Of a stretch of 64,000 nt of DNA, positions 36,529 through 43,832 are shown piece after piece. The position numbers were made by a program, and so were the translations under genes. Source of the stretch: Maribacter stanieri (lineage in GTDB: Bacteria; Bacteroidota; Bacteroidia; Flavobacteriales; Flavobacteriaceae); NCBI RefSeq assembly GCF_900112245.1, contig NZ_FOYX01000001.1, forward strand, positions 545,856 to 609,855, read 5' to 3'. Each line of letters starts with the position of its first letter. Positions within the stretch are counted from its first letter, which is position 1. A model generated the notes under the pieces. It had not been told where the DNA came from, searched no databases, and saw only the letters and a list, made by a program, of their open reading frames with translations.

Positions 36529-36885
36529 CTAATTTATAAACTCTTTTTCTACAAAATAAGAAACAATAGCCTCTTTCATTAAAACAGTTTGCTCCCCCGC
36601 TTTTAATGTTGGCAATTCTTCAACCACGTTATAATGCGGCCAACCTTCTTCATCAAAAAAACTAAACTCATAAAAACCATAAGGTTCTAAAAGACGACAG
36701 ATGGCAATGTGCATTAAATCTAATTTATCATCCTTTTTATACTTTCTATGGTATTGCCCTAATTCTTGCACTCCGACTAAATAAATTATAGCATCTAACT
36801 CCAAAGGATCACCATCAGAAAACTTTCCAGAAAGCTTTTCCACCAAATAATCCCATCGTTCTTTTAATTGTATATCCCTAGCCAT
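36529..36885 (-). CDS. Conserved cytosolic protein of unknown function
   Basis: A 118-residue soluble protein (MARDIQLKERWDYLVEKL...) with a helical N-terminus, a central QELGQYHRKYKKDDKLDLMHIA segment split around HRKYKKDDK, and a mixed C-terminus. There is no signal peptide or metal motif. I recognise it only as a conserved hypothetical seen in Bacteroidota. The open frame extends to a TTG at 36933, but that lies upstream of a -7-like box, so the ATG at 36885 is used. It is divergent from a cvpA-like gene. Confidence 0.65.
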   Translation of the reverse strand: MARDIQLKERWDYLVEKLSGKFSDGDPLELDAIIYLVGVQELGQYHRKYKKDDKLDLMHIAICRLLEPYGFYEFSFFDEEGWPHYNVVEELPTLKAGEQTVLMKEAIVSYFVEKEFIN

Positions 36886-36919
36886 ATAAATTTGTTGAGC
36901 CTGTAGTAAGGTACAGACC

Positions 36920-36951
36920 TTGCAAAGGTACAAATCAAAGTTCTATCTTTG
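36920..36951 (+). promoter_or_regulatory. Promoter of the cvpA-like gene
   Basis: TTG (36920-36922), a 21-base spacer and TATCTTTG (36944-36951), with the ATG 17 bases downstream. This is one of the best promoter matches in the window and overlaps the divergent promoter of the minus-strand gene. Confidence 0.62.
36923..36930 (-). promoter_or_regulatory. Candidate -7 box, minus strand, in divergent promoter region
   Basis: The minus strand reads TACCTTTG, 38 bases before the ATG at 36885. It abuts the plus-strand -33 box of the divergent cvpA-like promoter (36920-36922). Confidence 0.42.
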
Positions 36952-36967
36952 TTAAAACACTTTACTA

Positions 36968-37492
36968 ATGGGACTTTTGGATATTTTACTTGGATTACCC
37001 TTAATTTGGGGGCTATGGAAGGGATATAAAAATGGTCTTTTTATGGAAATAGCCTCTATTGTGGCATTAGTTGCCGGCATTTTTGGGGCAATCCATTTTT
37101 CATACATTACGGGTAACTACCTATCGGAACATTTAGATTGGGATGAAAGAAATATGAGTATTATAGCTTTTATTATTACATTAATTCTCATAATTATCAT
37201 CGTTAATCTTGCAGGTAAAATATTGACCAAAGTTGCCAACTTTGCCATGCTTGGCTCTTTAAATAAAATTGCAGGTGGAATTTTTGGGGTTTTAAAGGTT
37301 GCTATTCTTTTAGGTGCCGCTTTCATATTTTTTGACCGAATGGATAACACATTTGGTCTAATAAAAGAGGAAACTAAACAGGAGTCTGTTCTCTACCAAC
37401 CAATTAAGGATATTGGAGCACTAATTTTTGATACAGTATTGAAAAGTGAAGTATTGCCAAAAGAGTCTACCGAAGAACCTGTTACCATATAA
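36968..37492 (+). CDS. CvpA-family membrane protein
   Basis: A 174-residue CvpA-family inner-membrane protein. It has four hydrophobic segments (about 2-12, 24-43, 62-84, 100-122) with the family's WGLWKGYKNGL start and GGIFGVLK turn, then a short cytoplasmic tail. In E. coli CvpA affects colicin V production and envelope resistance; the molecular role is unknown. A full promoter lies just upstream. Confidence 0.87.
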   Translation: MGLLDILLGLPLIWGLWKGYKNGLFMEIASIVALVAGIFGAIHFSYITGNYLSEHLDWDERNMSIIAFIITLILIIIIVNLAGKILTKVANFAMLGSLNKIAGGIFGVLKVAILLGAAFIFFDRMDNTFGLIKEETKQESVLYQPIKDIGALIFDTVLKSEVLPKESTEEPVTI

Positions 37493-37680
37493 CTACACTG
37501 AACGCTAATCTTACTTTTTATACACTTTATCGAATAAGCATTTTTGTTATCATCCTGCATTTAATTTTTCAATAATATTACTATATCGATAACCCAAATC
37601 GATTTAGAGAACTTAGAACATTCTCGTTTTTCTTACCTACTACGCTACGCCGAGAGGCTACATAATTAAAAGACACTTAT

Positions 37681-38160
37681 ATGAAAATGAGATTGCTTTA
37701 TGCGGTCCCTGTCTTTTTATTACTTTTTCTTGGTTCTTGCACTAGCGACTCTGTTGATGATACGCCGGTACTTGAAGCTGAAAATGTATTAACTATAGAA
37801 CAGGACCTTCTAGAAATTGTCAATGAGCATCGATTAAGCTTAAATACCAATACTTTGGAATTTAGCGATGTGGCATACAAATACGCGAACCTTCATACTG
37901 ATTACATGATATCTAAGGGCAGCATTAGTCATGATAATTTTAGCTCAAGAGCATCTAATATTAATACTGAGATAGCTGTTGAAATGGTAGCAGAGAACGT
38001 TGCCAAAGATTATCAAACTGCCATTGAAGCTTTTGAAGGTTGGTATACAAGTAGCAGTCATAAAAAAACCATGGAAGGAGATTTTACTCACACCGGTATT
38101 AGTGTAAAGAAAGACGATTTGGGTAATTATTATTTTACCCAACTATTTTACAAGCAATAA
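37681..38160 (+). CDS. CAP/SCP-domain lipoprotein, first of a tandem pair
   Basis: A 159-residue lipoprotein (lipobox LGSC, Cys20) with a CAP (cysteine-rich secretory, SCP/PR1) domain without the eukaryotic cysteines. Family residues are visible: NEHRLSL start, ANLHTDYM, SHDNF, AENVA and the second His in SSSHKKTM. Bacterial CAP lipoproteins are surface proteins; lipid binding is known for some CAP proteins, but no role can be assigned here. The next gene is a clear paralogue 268 bases downstream. The 188 bases upstream hold no clear promoter. Confidence 0.88.
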   Translation: MKMRLLYAVPVFLLLFLGSCTSDSVDDTPVLEAENVLTIEQDLLEIVNEHRLSLNTNTLEFSDVAYKYANLHTDYMISKGSISHDNFSSRASNINTEIAVEMVAENVAKDYQTAIEAFEGWYTSSSHKKTMEGDFTHTGISVKKDDLGNYYFTQLFYKQ

Positions 38161-38208
38161 TCAACTAGCTATTATTACCTAAAAACAGATAATTTTTAAC
38201 TGCAGTTT

Positions 38209-38222
38209 AACCCATATGGGTT
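38209..38222. promoter_or_regulatory. Perfect 14-base palindrome between CAP genes
   Basis: AACCCATATGGGTT is a perfect dyad-symmetric sequence with no loop, in the spacer between the tandem CAP-domain genes and about 207 bases before the second start. The symmetry is certain; an operator role is inference. Confidence 0.4.
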
Positions 38223-38393
38223 GACATGGTTCTTTAGTCGGACAAAGTGGGAAAAATCATATTAAATACACTTTTTGACGTTGAAATTTTACTTGTATTT
38301 TATCGATGAGGACCGTTTTTATCAATAGACGTAGCTTAACGAGTTTTTTGCCCTCTCTATAGATGTTTTTCTTCTTACCATTTACGTTGAGCC

Positions 38394-38401
38394 TATTTTT
38401 G
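38394..38401 (+). promoter_or_regulatory. Candidate -7 box for the second CAP gene
   Basis: TATTTTTG lies 27 bases before the ATG at 38429. It supports that start and excludes the upstream ATG at 38363, which would place the promoter inside the gene. No good -33 TTG. Confidence 0.48.
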
Positions 38402-38428
38402 AAACTCAATAAAAAAAGTTTCCCACTT

Positions 38429-38932
38429 ATGAAGTACACATTAACTTACTTAGTATTAATCATTTCGCTATTATCATCTTGTTCTAAATATGAAAACTTT
38501 GCAGGATATGACAATGCAGAGGAACCTTTAACAAATTTTACTTTAGCTTCTTCTGAATCTCACAGTACTTTAGAAGATGAGCTTTTTGAAATGATAAATG
38601 ATCATAGAGTTAATTTAGGTTTAAATGCATTGGTATTTGAAAGTACCACCTATTATTATGCAAATCTTCATACAGCCTATATGATTTCTAAAGGAAATAC
38701 CAGTCATGATAATTTTACCAAACGTGCAGAGAATATTGCAAAAAGGACAGATGCTATCTTTATTGCTGAAAATGTAGCAAGAAATTACGATACTATAGAA
38801 GAGGTTTTCGATGCTTGGAAAAAAAGTTCTGGGCATAGAGAAAATATAGAAGGCGATTACGATTATTCTGCAATTAGCATTATACAGAATAGCCATGGTG
38901 ATTTTTATTTTACACAAGTATTTTTTAGATAA
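38429..38932 (+). CDS. CAP/SCP-domain lipoprotein, second of a tandem pair
   Basis: A 167-residue lipoprotein (lipobox LSSC) paralogous to the gene before it: ANLHTAYMISKG, SHDNF, AENVA, the second His as SSGHREN and the ending YFTQVFFR all line up with the first copy. The ATG at 38429 gives the signal peptide and sits after a -7 box; the open frame from 38363 adds only a spurious extension. A terminator follows at 38958. Confidence 0.88.
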   Translation: MKYTLTYLVLIISLLSSCSKYENFAGYDNAEEPLTNFTLASSESHSTLEDELFEMINDHRVNLGLNALVFESTTYYYANLHTAYMISKGNTSHDNFTKRAENIAKRTDAIFIAENVARNYDTIEEVFDAWKKSSGHRENIEGDYDYSAISIIQNSHGDFYFTQVFFR

Positions 38933-38957
38933 GCTTAAAAGAAACTAATTTTATAAT

Positions 38958-38984
38958 AGCCTTTGTAATTCAAAGGCTTTTTTT
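38958..38984 (+). terminator. Rho-independent terminator after the CAP genes
   Basis: The arms AGCCTTTG (38958-38965) and CAAAGGCT (38971-38978) form an 8-base stem with a 5-base loop, followed by a T7 run. Confidence 0.9.
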
Positions 38985-39043
38985 ATGCTTAACTTTTAGG
39001 TAAGAAATAACGGTTTATTTAACTTTCACTTAAATTCATAAAA

Positions 39044-39586
39044 ATGAGTATACAAGCACCATTTAATCTAACTAAATGGATAGAGGAAAACCGAGGGCTT
39101 CTTAAGCCACCGGTAGGAAATAAAAACCTATATAAAGATGCCGGAGACTATATTGTTATGATCGTTGCCGGACCTAACGCTAGAAAAGACTACCATTATA
39201 ATGAAACAGAAGAGCTTTTCTATCAACTTGAAGGCGAAATAGAAGTACACATTCAAGAAGATGGTAAAAAAAGAACCATGCAACTAGGACCTGGTGATAT
39301 GTATTTACATCCTGCCAAAGTGCCCCATTCCCCTGTGCGTAAAGAAGGTTCTATTGGTTTAGTCATAGAGCGTAAACGTGCAAACATGAATGTTGATGAC
39401 GGCTTATTATGGTTCTGCGATAATTGCAATCACAAGCTATATGAAGCTTATTTTACGCTTCATGATATTGAAAAAGATTTCCTTTCACATTTTAAGCATT
39501 TTTACAGTTCAAAAGAATTAAGAACTTGCGATAATTGCGGCACTGTTATGCCTGTAGACGAACGTTTTATAGCTAAAGAAGAATGA
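39044..39586 (+). CDS. nbaC: 3-hydroxyanthranilate 3,4-dioxygenase
   Basis: A 180-residue cupin dioxygenase opening the ring of 3-hydroxyanthranilate in the kynurenine branch of tryptophan breakdown (leading to quinolinate or to oxidative degradation). Iron ligands are visible in HYNETEELFYQ (His/Glu) and VPHSPVRK (His). The bacterial-type C-terminal rubredoxin-like site has two CxxC motifs (CDNCNHK and CDNCGTV). No other kynurenine-pathway gene is visible here. The DUF1304 gene overlaps by four bases (ATGA). Confidence 0.93.
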   Translation: MSIQAPFNLTKWIEENRGLLKPPVGNKNLYKDAGDYIVMIVAGPNARKDYHYNETEELFYQLEGEIEVHIQEDGKKRTMQLGPGDMYLHPAKVPHSPVRKEGSIGLVIERKRANMNVDDGLLWFCDNCNHKLYEAYFTLHDIEKDFLSHFKHFYSSKELRTCDNCGTVMPVDERFIAKEE

Positions 39587-39954
39587 TAATTATAGCCAAA
39601 ATTATTACCGCACTTGTTGCGCTCATACATATTTACATTCTTTGGATAGAAATGTTCTCATGGACCACTACTGGCAAAAAAGTATTTAAAAATTTTCCTA
39701 AAGATTTATTTGAACCTACCATACAAATGGCAGCCAACCAAGGTCTCTATAATGGTTTCTTAGCAGCTGGTTTAATTTGGTCATTTTTAATAGATAGTAC
39801 AGAATGGTCAACAAACGTTGCTCTTTTCTTTTTAGGCTGTGTTACCGTTGCAGGTATTTACGGTGCTATTTCTGTAAGTAAAAAAATATTCATTATCCAG
39901 AGCATACCTGCTTTGATCGGAATTGTTTTATGGTCTATCATAAAATTTTCATAG
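39583..39954 (+). CDS. DUF1304 membrane protein
   Basis: A 123-residue inner-membrane protein with four helices (about 2-22, 54-72, 78-97, 103-120), of the DUF1304 family (HIYILWIEMFSW start and NQGLYNGFLAAGL). Function unknown. The start codon overlaps the stop of the dioxygenase gene, so it is translated from the same mRNA; whether it transports or protects a pathway intermediate is open. Confidence 0.85.
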   Translation: MIIIAKIITALVALIHIYILWIEMFSWTTTGKKVFKNFPKDLFEPTIQMAANQGLYNGFLAAGLIWSFLIDSTEWSTNVALFFLGCVTVAGIYGAISVSKKIFIIQSIPALIGIVLWSIIKFS

Positions 39955-39970
39955 TTTCAATTAGTTCTAC

Positions 39971-39997
39971 TTGTGGATAAAATTCTTTGTATTTTTG
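39971..39997 (+). promoter_or_regulatory. Promoter of the ALDH7-type gene
   Basis: TTG (39971-39973), a 16-base spacer and TATTTTTG (39990-39997); the ATG at 40035 is 38 bases downstream. It shows that the upstream in-frame codons from 39987 are not translated. Confidence 0.6.
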
Positions 39998-40034
39998 TAA
40001 TATATCTAACATAAATCACGTAAAAAGTTATAAA

Positions 40035-41588
40035 ATGTCAAAAATAGCAGCAGATTTCGGAATACACGACGCTCTTAAAGCATTAGGAATTAAAGATGTC
40101 AATGAGGGAACTTCAACGGGATCCAATAATTTTTCATCCGGAGATATTATTTCTTCATATTCTCCAGTAGATGGTTCTTTGATTGCAAAAGTGAAGTCAA
40201 CTACAAAAGCAGATTATGAAAAGGTAATGTCTACTGCTACAACTACATTCAAAGAATGGAGAACAAAACCTGCTCCTTTACGTGGAGAAATTGTTAGACA
40301 ATTTGGTGACAAATTAAGAGAACTTAAAGAGCCGTTAGGTAAACTTGTTTCTTACGAAATGGGTAAAAGCTACCAAGAAGGTTTAGGTGAAGTTCAAGAA
40401 ATGATAGATATTTGTGATTTTGCAGTGGGTCTCTCTCGTCAATTACACGGGTTAACTATGCACTCAGAAAGACCTGGGCATAGAATGTACGAGCAATATC
40501 ACTCTTTGGGTGTGGTTGGTATTATTTCTGCTTTTAATTTTCCTGTAGCCGTGTGGGCATGGAATACTGCATTAGCTTGGATCTGTGGTGATGTTTGCGT
40601 TTGGAAGCCATCAGAAAAAACACCTTTATGTGGAATAGCATGTCAAAATATTGCTGCTGAAGTTCTTAAAGCAAATAATCTTCCTGAAGGCATTTCTTGT
40701 TTAATAAACGGTGATTATAAAGTAGGTGAGTTAATGACTCAAGACAATAGAATTCCGTTAGTATCCGCTACTGGATCTATTAGAATGGGTAAAATTGTTG
40801 CCCAAGCAGTTGCTGCTCGATTAGGAAAATCTTTATTAGAACTTGGTGGTAATAATGCTATTATAGTTACTCCTGATGCTGATTTAAAAATGACAGTTAT
40901 TGGTGCCGTTTTCGGTGCTGTAGGTACCGCCGGTCAACGTTGCACATCTACTAGAAGATTAATCATTCATGATTCTATGTACGATAAAGTAAAAGAAGCA
41001 GTGGTTGCAGCATACCAACAATTAAGAATCGGTAACCCATTAGATGAAAATAATCATGTAGGTCCATTAATAGATACTGATGCTGTAGCACAATACAACA
41101 AGGCCTTAGAAAGAGTTGTCAAAGAAGGTGGTAAATTAATTGTTGAAGGCGGAGTGTTAGAAGGTGAGGGCTATGAAAGTGGTTGCTATGTAAAGCCTGC
41201 TATAGCTGAGGCTAAAAACGACTTTGAAATTGTACAGCATGAGACTTTTGCCCCTGTTCTTTATCTTTTAAAATATTCTGGTGATGTTGAAAATGCCATA
41301 GCAATTCAAAACGGAGTAGTTCAAGGTCTTTCTTCGGCAATTATGACAAACAATCTTCGTGAGGCAGAGCATTTCCTATCTGCATGGGGTAGCGATTGTG
41401 GAATTGCAAATGTTAACATTGGTACTTCTGGAGCTGAAATTGGCGGTGCCTTTGGTGGTGAAAAAGAAACAGGTGGTGGTCGTGAAAGTGGATCTGATGC
41501 TTGGAAAGTTTATATGCGAAGACAAACGAACACCATAAATTACACTACTGAGCTACCATTAGCACAGGGTATAAAATTTGATTTATAG
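40035..41588 (+). CDS. amaB: ALDH7-type (alpha-aminoadipic semialdehyde) dehydrogenase
   Basis: A 517-residue aldehyde dehydrogenase closest to the ALDH7/antiquitin group: ELGGNNAIIV, the catalytic cysteine in GTAGQRCTSTRRL, ETFAPVLY, GTSGAEIGGAFGGEK and the typical ending LPLAQGIKFDL. These enzymes oxidise alpha-aminoadipate semialdehyde (piperideine-6-carboxylate) in lysine catabolism. Substrate choice is inferred from family; the upstream kynurenine dioxygenase does not change it. Start ATG at 40035, with the promoter just upstream. Confidence 0.9.
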   Translation: MSKIAADFGIHDALKALGIKDVNEGTSTGSNNFSSGDIISSYSPVDGSLIAKVKSTTKADYEKVMSTATTTFKEWRTKPAPLRGEIVRQFGDKLRELKEPLGKLVSYEMGKSYQEGLGEVQEMIDICDFAVGLSRQLHGLTMHSERPGHRMYEQYHSLGVVGIISAFNFPVAVWAWNTALAWICGDVCVWKPSEKTPLCGIACQNIAAEVLKANNLPEGISCLINGDYKVGELMTQDNRIPLVSATGSIRMGKIVAQAVAARLGKSLLELGGNNAIIVTPDADLKMTVIGAVFGAVGTAGQRCTSTRRLIIHDSMYDKVKEAVVAAYQQLRIGNPLDENNHVGPLIDTDAVAQYNKALERVVKEGGKLIVEGGVLEGEGYESGCYVKPAIAEAKNDFEIVQHETFAPVLYLLKYSGDVENAIAIQNGVVQGLSSAIMTNNLREAEHFLSAWGSDCGIANVNIGTSGAEIGGAFGGEKETGGGRESGSDAWKVYMRRQTNTINYTTELPLAQGIKFDL

Positions 41589-41598
41589 ATAATTTTTT

Positions 41599-41710
41599 AA
41601 TTTTCTTTGCATGCTGCTTACTAGGTTGCTTTTCTGCCAGCTGGTTCATTAGACCAACTACCATGTAGTAAAGTTTGAGCACCCAGTACAATAAACATGC
41701 AAAGAAAATT
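41599..41710. repeat. 112-base nested inverted-repeat element
   Basis: A perfect 15-base inverted repeat (AATTTTCTTTGCATG at 41599-41613 with its complement at 41696-41710) encloses 82 bases. Inside are further pairs: TTACTA/TAGTAA (41618-41623 / 41666-41671) and a CCAGCTGG palindrome. It starts 11 bases after the ALDH7 stop. It could be an RNA structure at the mRNA 3' end or a small mobile element remnant; no clear target-site duplication is visible. Confidence 0.55.
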
Positions 41711-41752
41711 TATAGTATTTTTTATTTTTTTCTTCATTTTTACAAGTGTAAA

Positions 41753-41897
41753 TACCTTTGTATTAAACTAGTAAATTCCTCTATTGATTTCAATAAATTC
41801 TGTACGGCTTTACACAAATATTGTATAGTTGGATCATAGATTAGATAAATCTTAAACATAAAAAAATCCTGTCTACTAAAAGAAGACAGGATTTTTT
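41753..41897 (+). ncRNA. Candidate small RNA with three stem-loops
   Basis: A TACCTTTG -7 box at 41753-41760 is followed by about 130 bases containing the hairpins TATTGA-TT-TCAATA (41782-41795), AGATT-AGATA-AATCT (41838-41852) and the strong terminator at 41861-41897. No ORF of useful length lies between, and the ALDH7 gene ends 270 bases upstream, so the terminator needs another transcript. No -33 TTG was found. The rest of the 41589-42170 spacer (41898-42170) holds no gene that I can see; a GTATAGTTGG decamer occurs twice (41823, 42038). Confidence 0.35.
41861..41897. terminator. Orphan bidirectional terminator
   Basis: A 14-base stem (41861-41874 with 41884-41897) formed around TCCTGTCT/AGACAGGA, with A and T runs on each side, can terminate in either direction. 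It lies 270 bases after ALDH7 and 274 before the OmpA-like gene, with no protein gene in between. Confidence 0.88.
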
Positions 41898-42170
41898 AAC
41901 CAACTAACTCAAAACTTTACACTGTATACTCAATGCCCAAACCTTGTGGGGAGAAATATACCGTTTAAGTATCTACGCAAAAATGCAAATAATAGTTGTT
42001 GTTCCTTACACTTTTTTTACCATCTAACACGTAGATCGTATAGTTGGTAATATATTTAACATATCTGAAATTTAGATAATGATTGATTCTAAGGTAATTA
42101 GGTTACAATCTTTTAACATTTTTAAGATTTTTTTAATAAATTGTGGACTAAACACTAAACATAAATTACA

Positions 42171-43079
42171 ATGACGAAAACAACAAGGTATTTATTATAC
42201 ATGTTGATTGCCATTGTAGTTGGTACATTCCTTTACATAACCTATTGCAGCGAATGTGGTGCAGTAGCCACTGTGACAGAGCCAACTACAGAAAAGGTAA
42301 TCATAAAAGAGCCCTCGGCAACATCATATCCATTTGCAATTGATGGTAATGGGTTCGCCTATAATACCAATGATAATTATAATTTTAATGTTTCTTCCCA
42401 TAATATTCTTATGCCTTTAGGAGCTGAATTAACACAAGGTATTTCTGGATTACAGAATCATTTAGAAACCAATGACAGTAACGTTATAAACATAACGGGT
42501 TACTATACCAGTGAGGAAGAAAATAATACTGCATTTCCCAACCTAGGACTTGCAAGAGCAAATTCTATTAAAAATGATTTAGCATCTAAAGGTATTTCTA
42601 CCGCTCAAATTAACACAATGGGTAAACTTATGGATGAGATGATTCCAAAAGATGGCACATATTGGGGCGCTGCTACCTTTGGCATTGTAGAAAAATCTGC
42701 AACCGCAGAAGATGATCTTAAGGCATTGTATGAAAAAATAAATGCAGATCCTTTAATTCTATATTTTAACTCCGCAGAAGCATCAATTAGTTTAGACGCT
42801 ACCCAAAGACAAAAGGTTGCGGATATTTCTAGGTATTTAGATAAAGTTGCCGGAGCTACTACAAATGTAGTTGGGCATACAGATGCAACTGGGCAAGCAA
42901 GTACAAATATGAGATTAGGTAAAGAAAGAGCTGAATTTGCTAAAAGCTATCTAATGAAAAACGGTATCGCTGCCGATAAAATTATAGTTTCTTCTAAAGG
43001 ACAATCACAACCAATTGCTACTAATGCAACTGAAGAAGGCAGAGTAAAAAATAGACGAACAGTAATTACATTAAACTAA
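42171..43079 (+). CDS. OmpA-family protein with degenerate second OmpA-like half
   Basis: A 302-residue protein with an N-terminal membrane anchor (about 6-26) and two OmpA-like halves. The C-terminal one (about 195-302) is canonical: GHTDATGQASTNMRLGKER carries the Asp and Arg that hold diaminopimelate of peptidoglycan. The first (about 60-150; INITGYYTSEEENN...LGLARANSIKND) has the fold pattern but lacks the ligand Asp. So it bridges the membrane and cell wall. The HhH protein gene lies 32 bases downstream, in one operon ending at 43830. Confidence 0.87.
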   Translation: MTKTTRYLLYMLIAIVVGTFLYITYCSECGAVATVTEPTTEKVIIKEPSATSYPFAIDGNGFAYNTNDNYNFNVSSHNILMPLGAELTQGISGLQNHLETNDSNVINITGYYTSEEENNTAFPNLGLARANSIKNDLASKGISTAQINTMGKLMDEMIPKDGTYWGAATFGIVEKSATAEDDLKALYEKINADPLILYFNSAEASISLDATQRQKVADISRYLDKVAGATTNVVGHTDATGQASTNMRLGKERAEFAKSYLMKNGIAADKIIVSSKGQSQPIATNATEEGRVKNRRTVITLN

Positions 43080-43111
43080 GACATACACTAATCCTATAAA
43101 TAAGTAAAATC

Positions 43112-43777
43112 ATGAATTTTGAAAATATGAATATTTGGTGCTGGCTAATTCCAGCTTTAGTTGGTATTATCTGCGGTATATTAGGCTACCTAATAGGTAG
43201 ACTTTTTGGTAAAGATTCTGTAGAAGTTGTAGATAATTCAGTCGAAATATCTAATCTTAAAGCTAATAACGACAAGTTAAAAACTGACTTAGCTGATTTA
43301 AATAACCTTAAGGCAACCAACAGCAAGTTAAAAGCAGATTTAGATGCATGTAACCAAAGAGTAATTGCCGCAAGCAAGGTCGTTAAACCTGCTCCGGTTA
43401 CTCCAAGTGCGCCAAGTACAAATCTTGGTGCCTCTGCTGCTTCTTTCGCTGCAGGTGCCGCTACAAGTAGCGCGTTAGCTTTTGACGGATCTGCTGCCAA
43501 AGCTGCTTTCGGAAAGAATATAAAACAAGACGATTTAAAACTGGTTGAAGGCATAGGTCCTAAAATTGAAGGTATGTTCAAAGACCATGGAATTAAAACT
43601 TGGAAAGAACTGTCTGAAGCTAGTTTAACAGAATGCCAAAAAATATTGGATACAGGCGGAACTAGGTATAAGATTCATGATCCTTCTTCTTGGCCTTTAC
43701 AAGCAAAAATGTGCTACGAAGGTAAATGGGCAGAACTTGTGAAATGGCAACAAGAACATAAACACGGTAAACTATAG
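43112..43777 (+). CDS. Membrane-anchored coiled-coil protein with C-terminal HhH-like domain
   Basis: A 221-residue protein: one transmembrane helix (about 8-30), a heptad-rich coiled coil (about 42-90, repeated SNLKANNDKLKTDL-like units), an Ala/Pro/Ser linker, and a C-terminal helix-hairpin-helix-like domain beginning KLVEGIGPKIEGMFKDHG. This last domain occurs widely in Bacteroidota, often alone or fused to OmpA-type proteins, and is sometimes mislabelled as a ribosomal protein. DNA or protein binding is possible; function unknown. It is in an operon with the OmpA-like gene. Confidence 0.8.
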   Translation: MNFENMNIWCWLIPALVGIICGILGYLIGRLFGKDSVEVVDNSVEISNLKANNDKLKTDLADLNNLKATNSKLKADLDACNQRVIAASKVVKPAPVTPSAPSTNLGASAASFAAGAATSSALAFDGSAAKAAFGKNIKQDDLKLVEGIGPKIEGMFKDHGIKTWKELSEASLTECQKILDTGGTRYKIHDPSSWPLQAKMCYEGKWAELVKWQQEHKHGKL

Positions 43778-43796
43778 CTTACTGTTTAAAGCAAAA

Positions 43797-43830
43797 AAAA
43801 AATCCCGATCATAACCGATCGGGATTTTTT
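43797..43830. terminator. Bidirectional terminator between the HhH and desaturase genes
   Basis: A 14-base stem (43797-43810 with 43817-43830) built on ATCCCGATC/GATCGGGAT has A and T runs on both sides, so it serves both convergent genes. Confidence 0.93.
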
Positions 43831-43832
43831 AT

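Noticed and set aside
37493-37680. Common regulatory motif upstream of both CAP genes
   Set aside because: Only a short TTTTTCTT-ACC similarity is shared, too weak in AT-rich DNA.
43186-43581. 131-codon minus-strand frame
   Set aside because: It lies wholly opposite the HhH-protein gene, whose domains are recognisable; no promoter or family supports the antisense frame.
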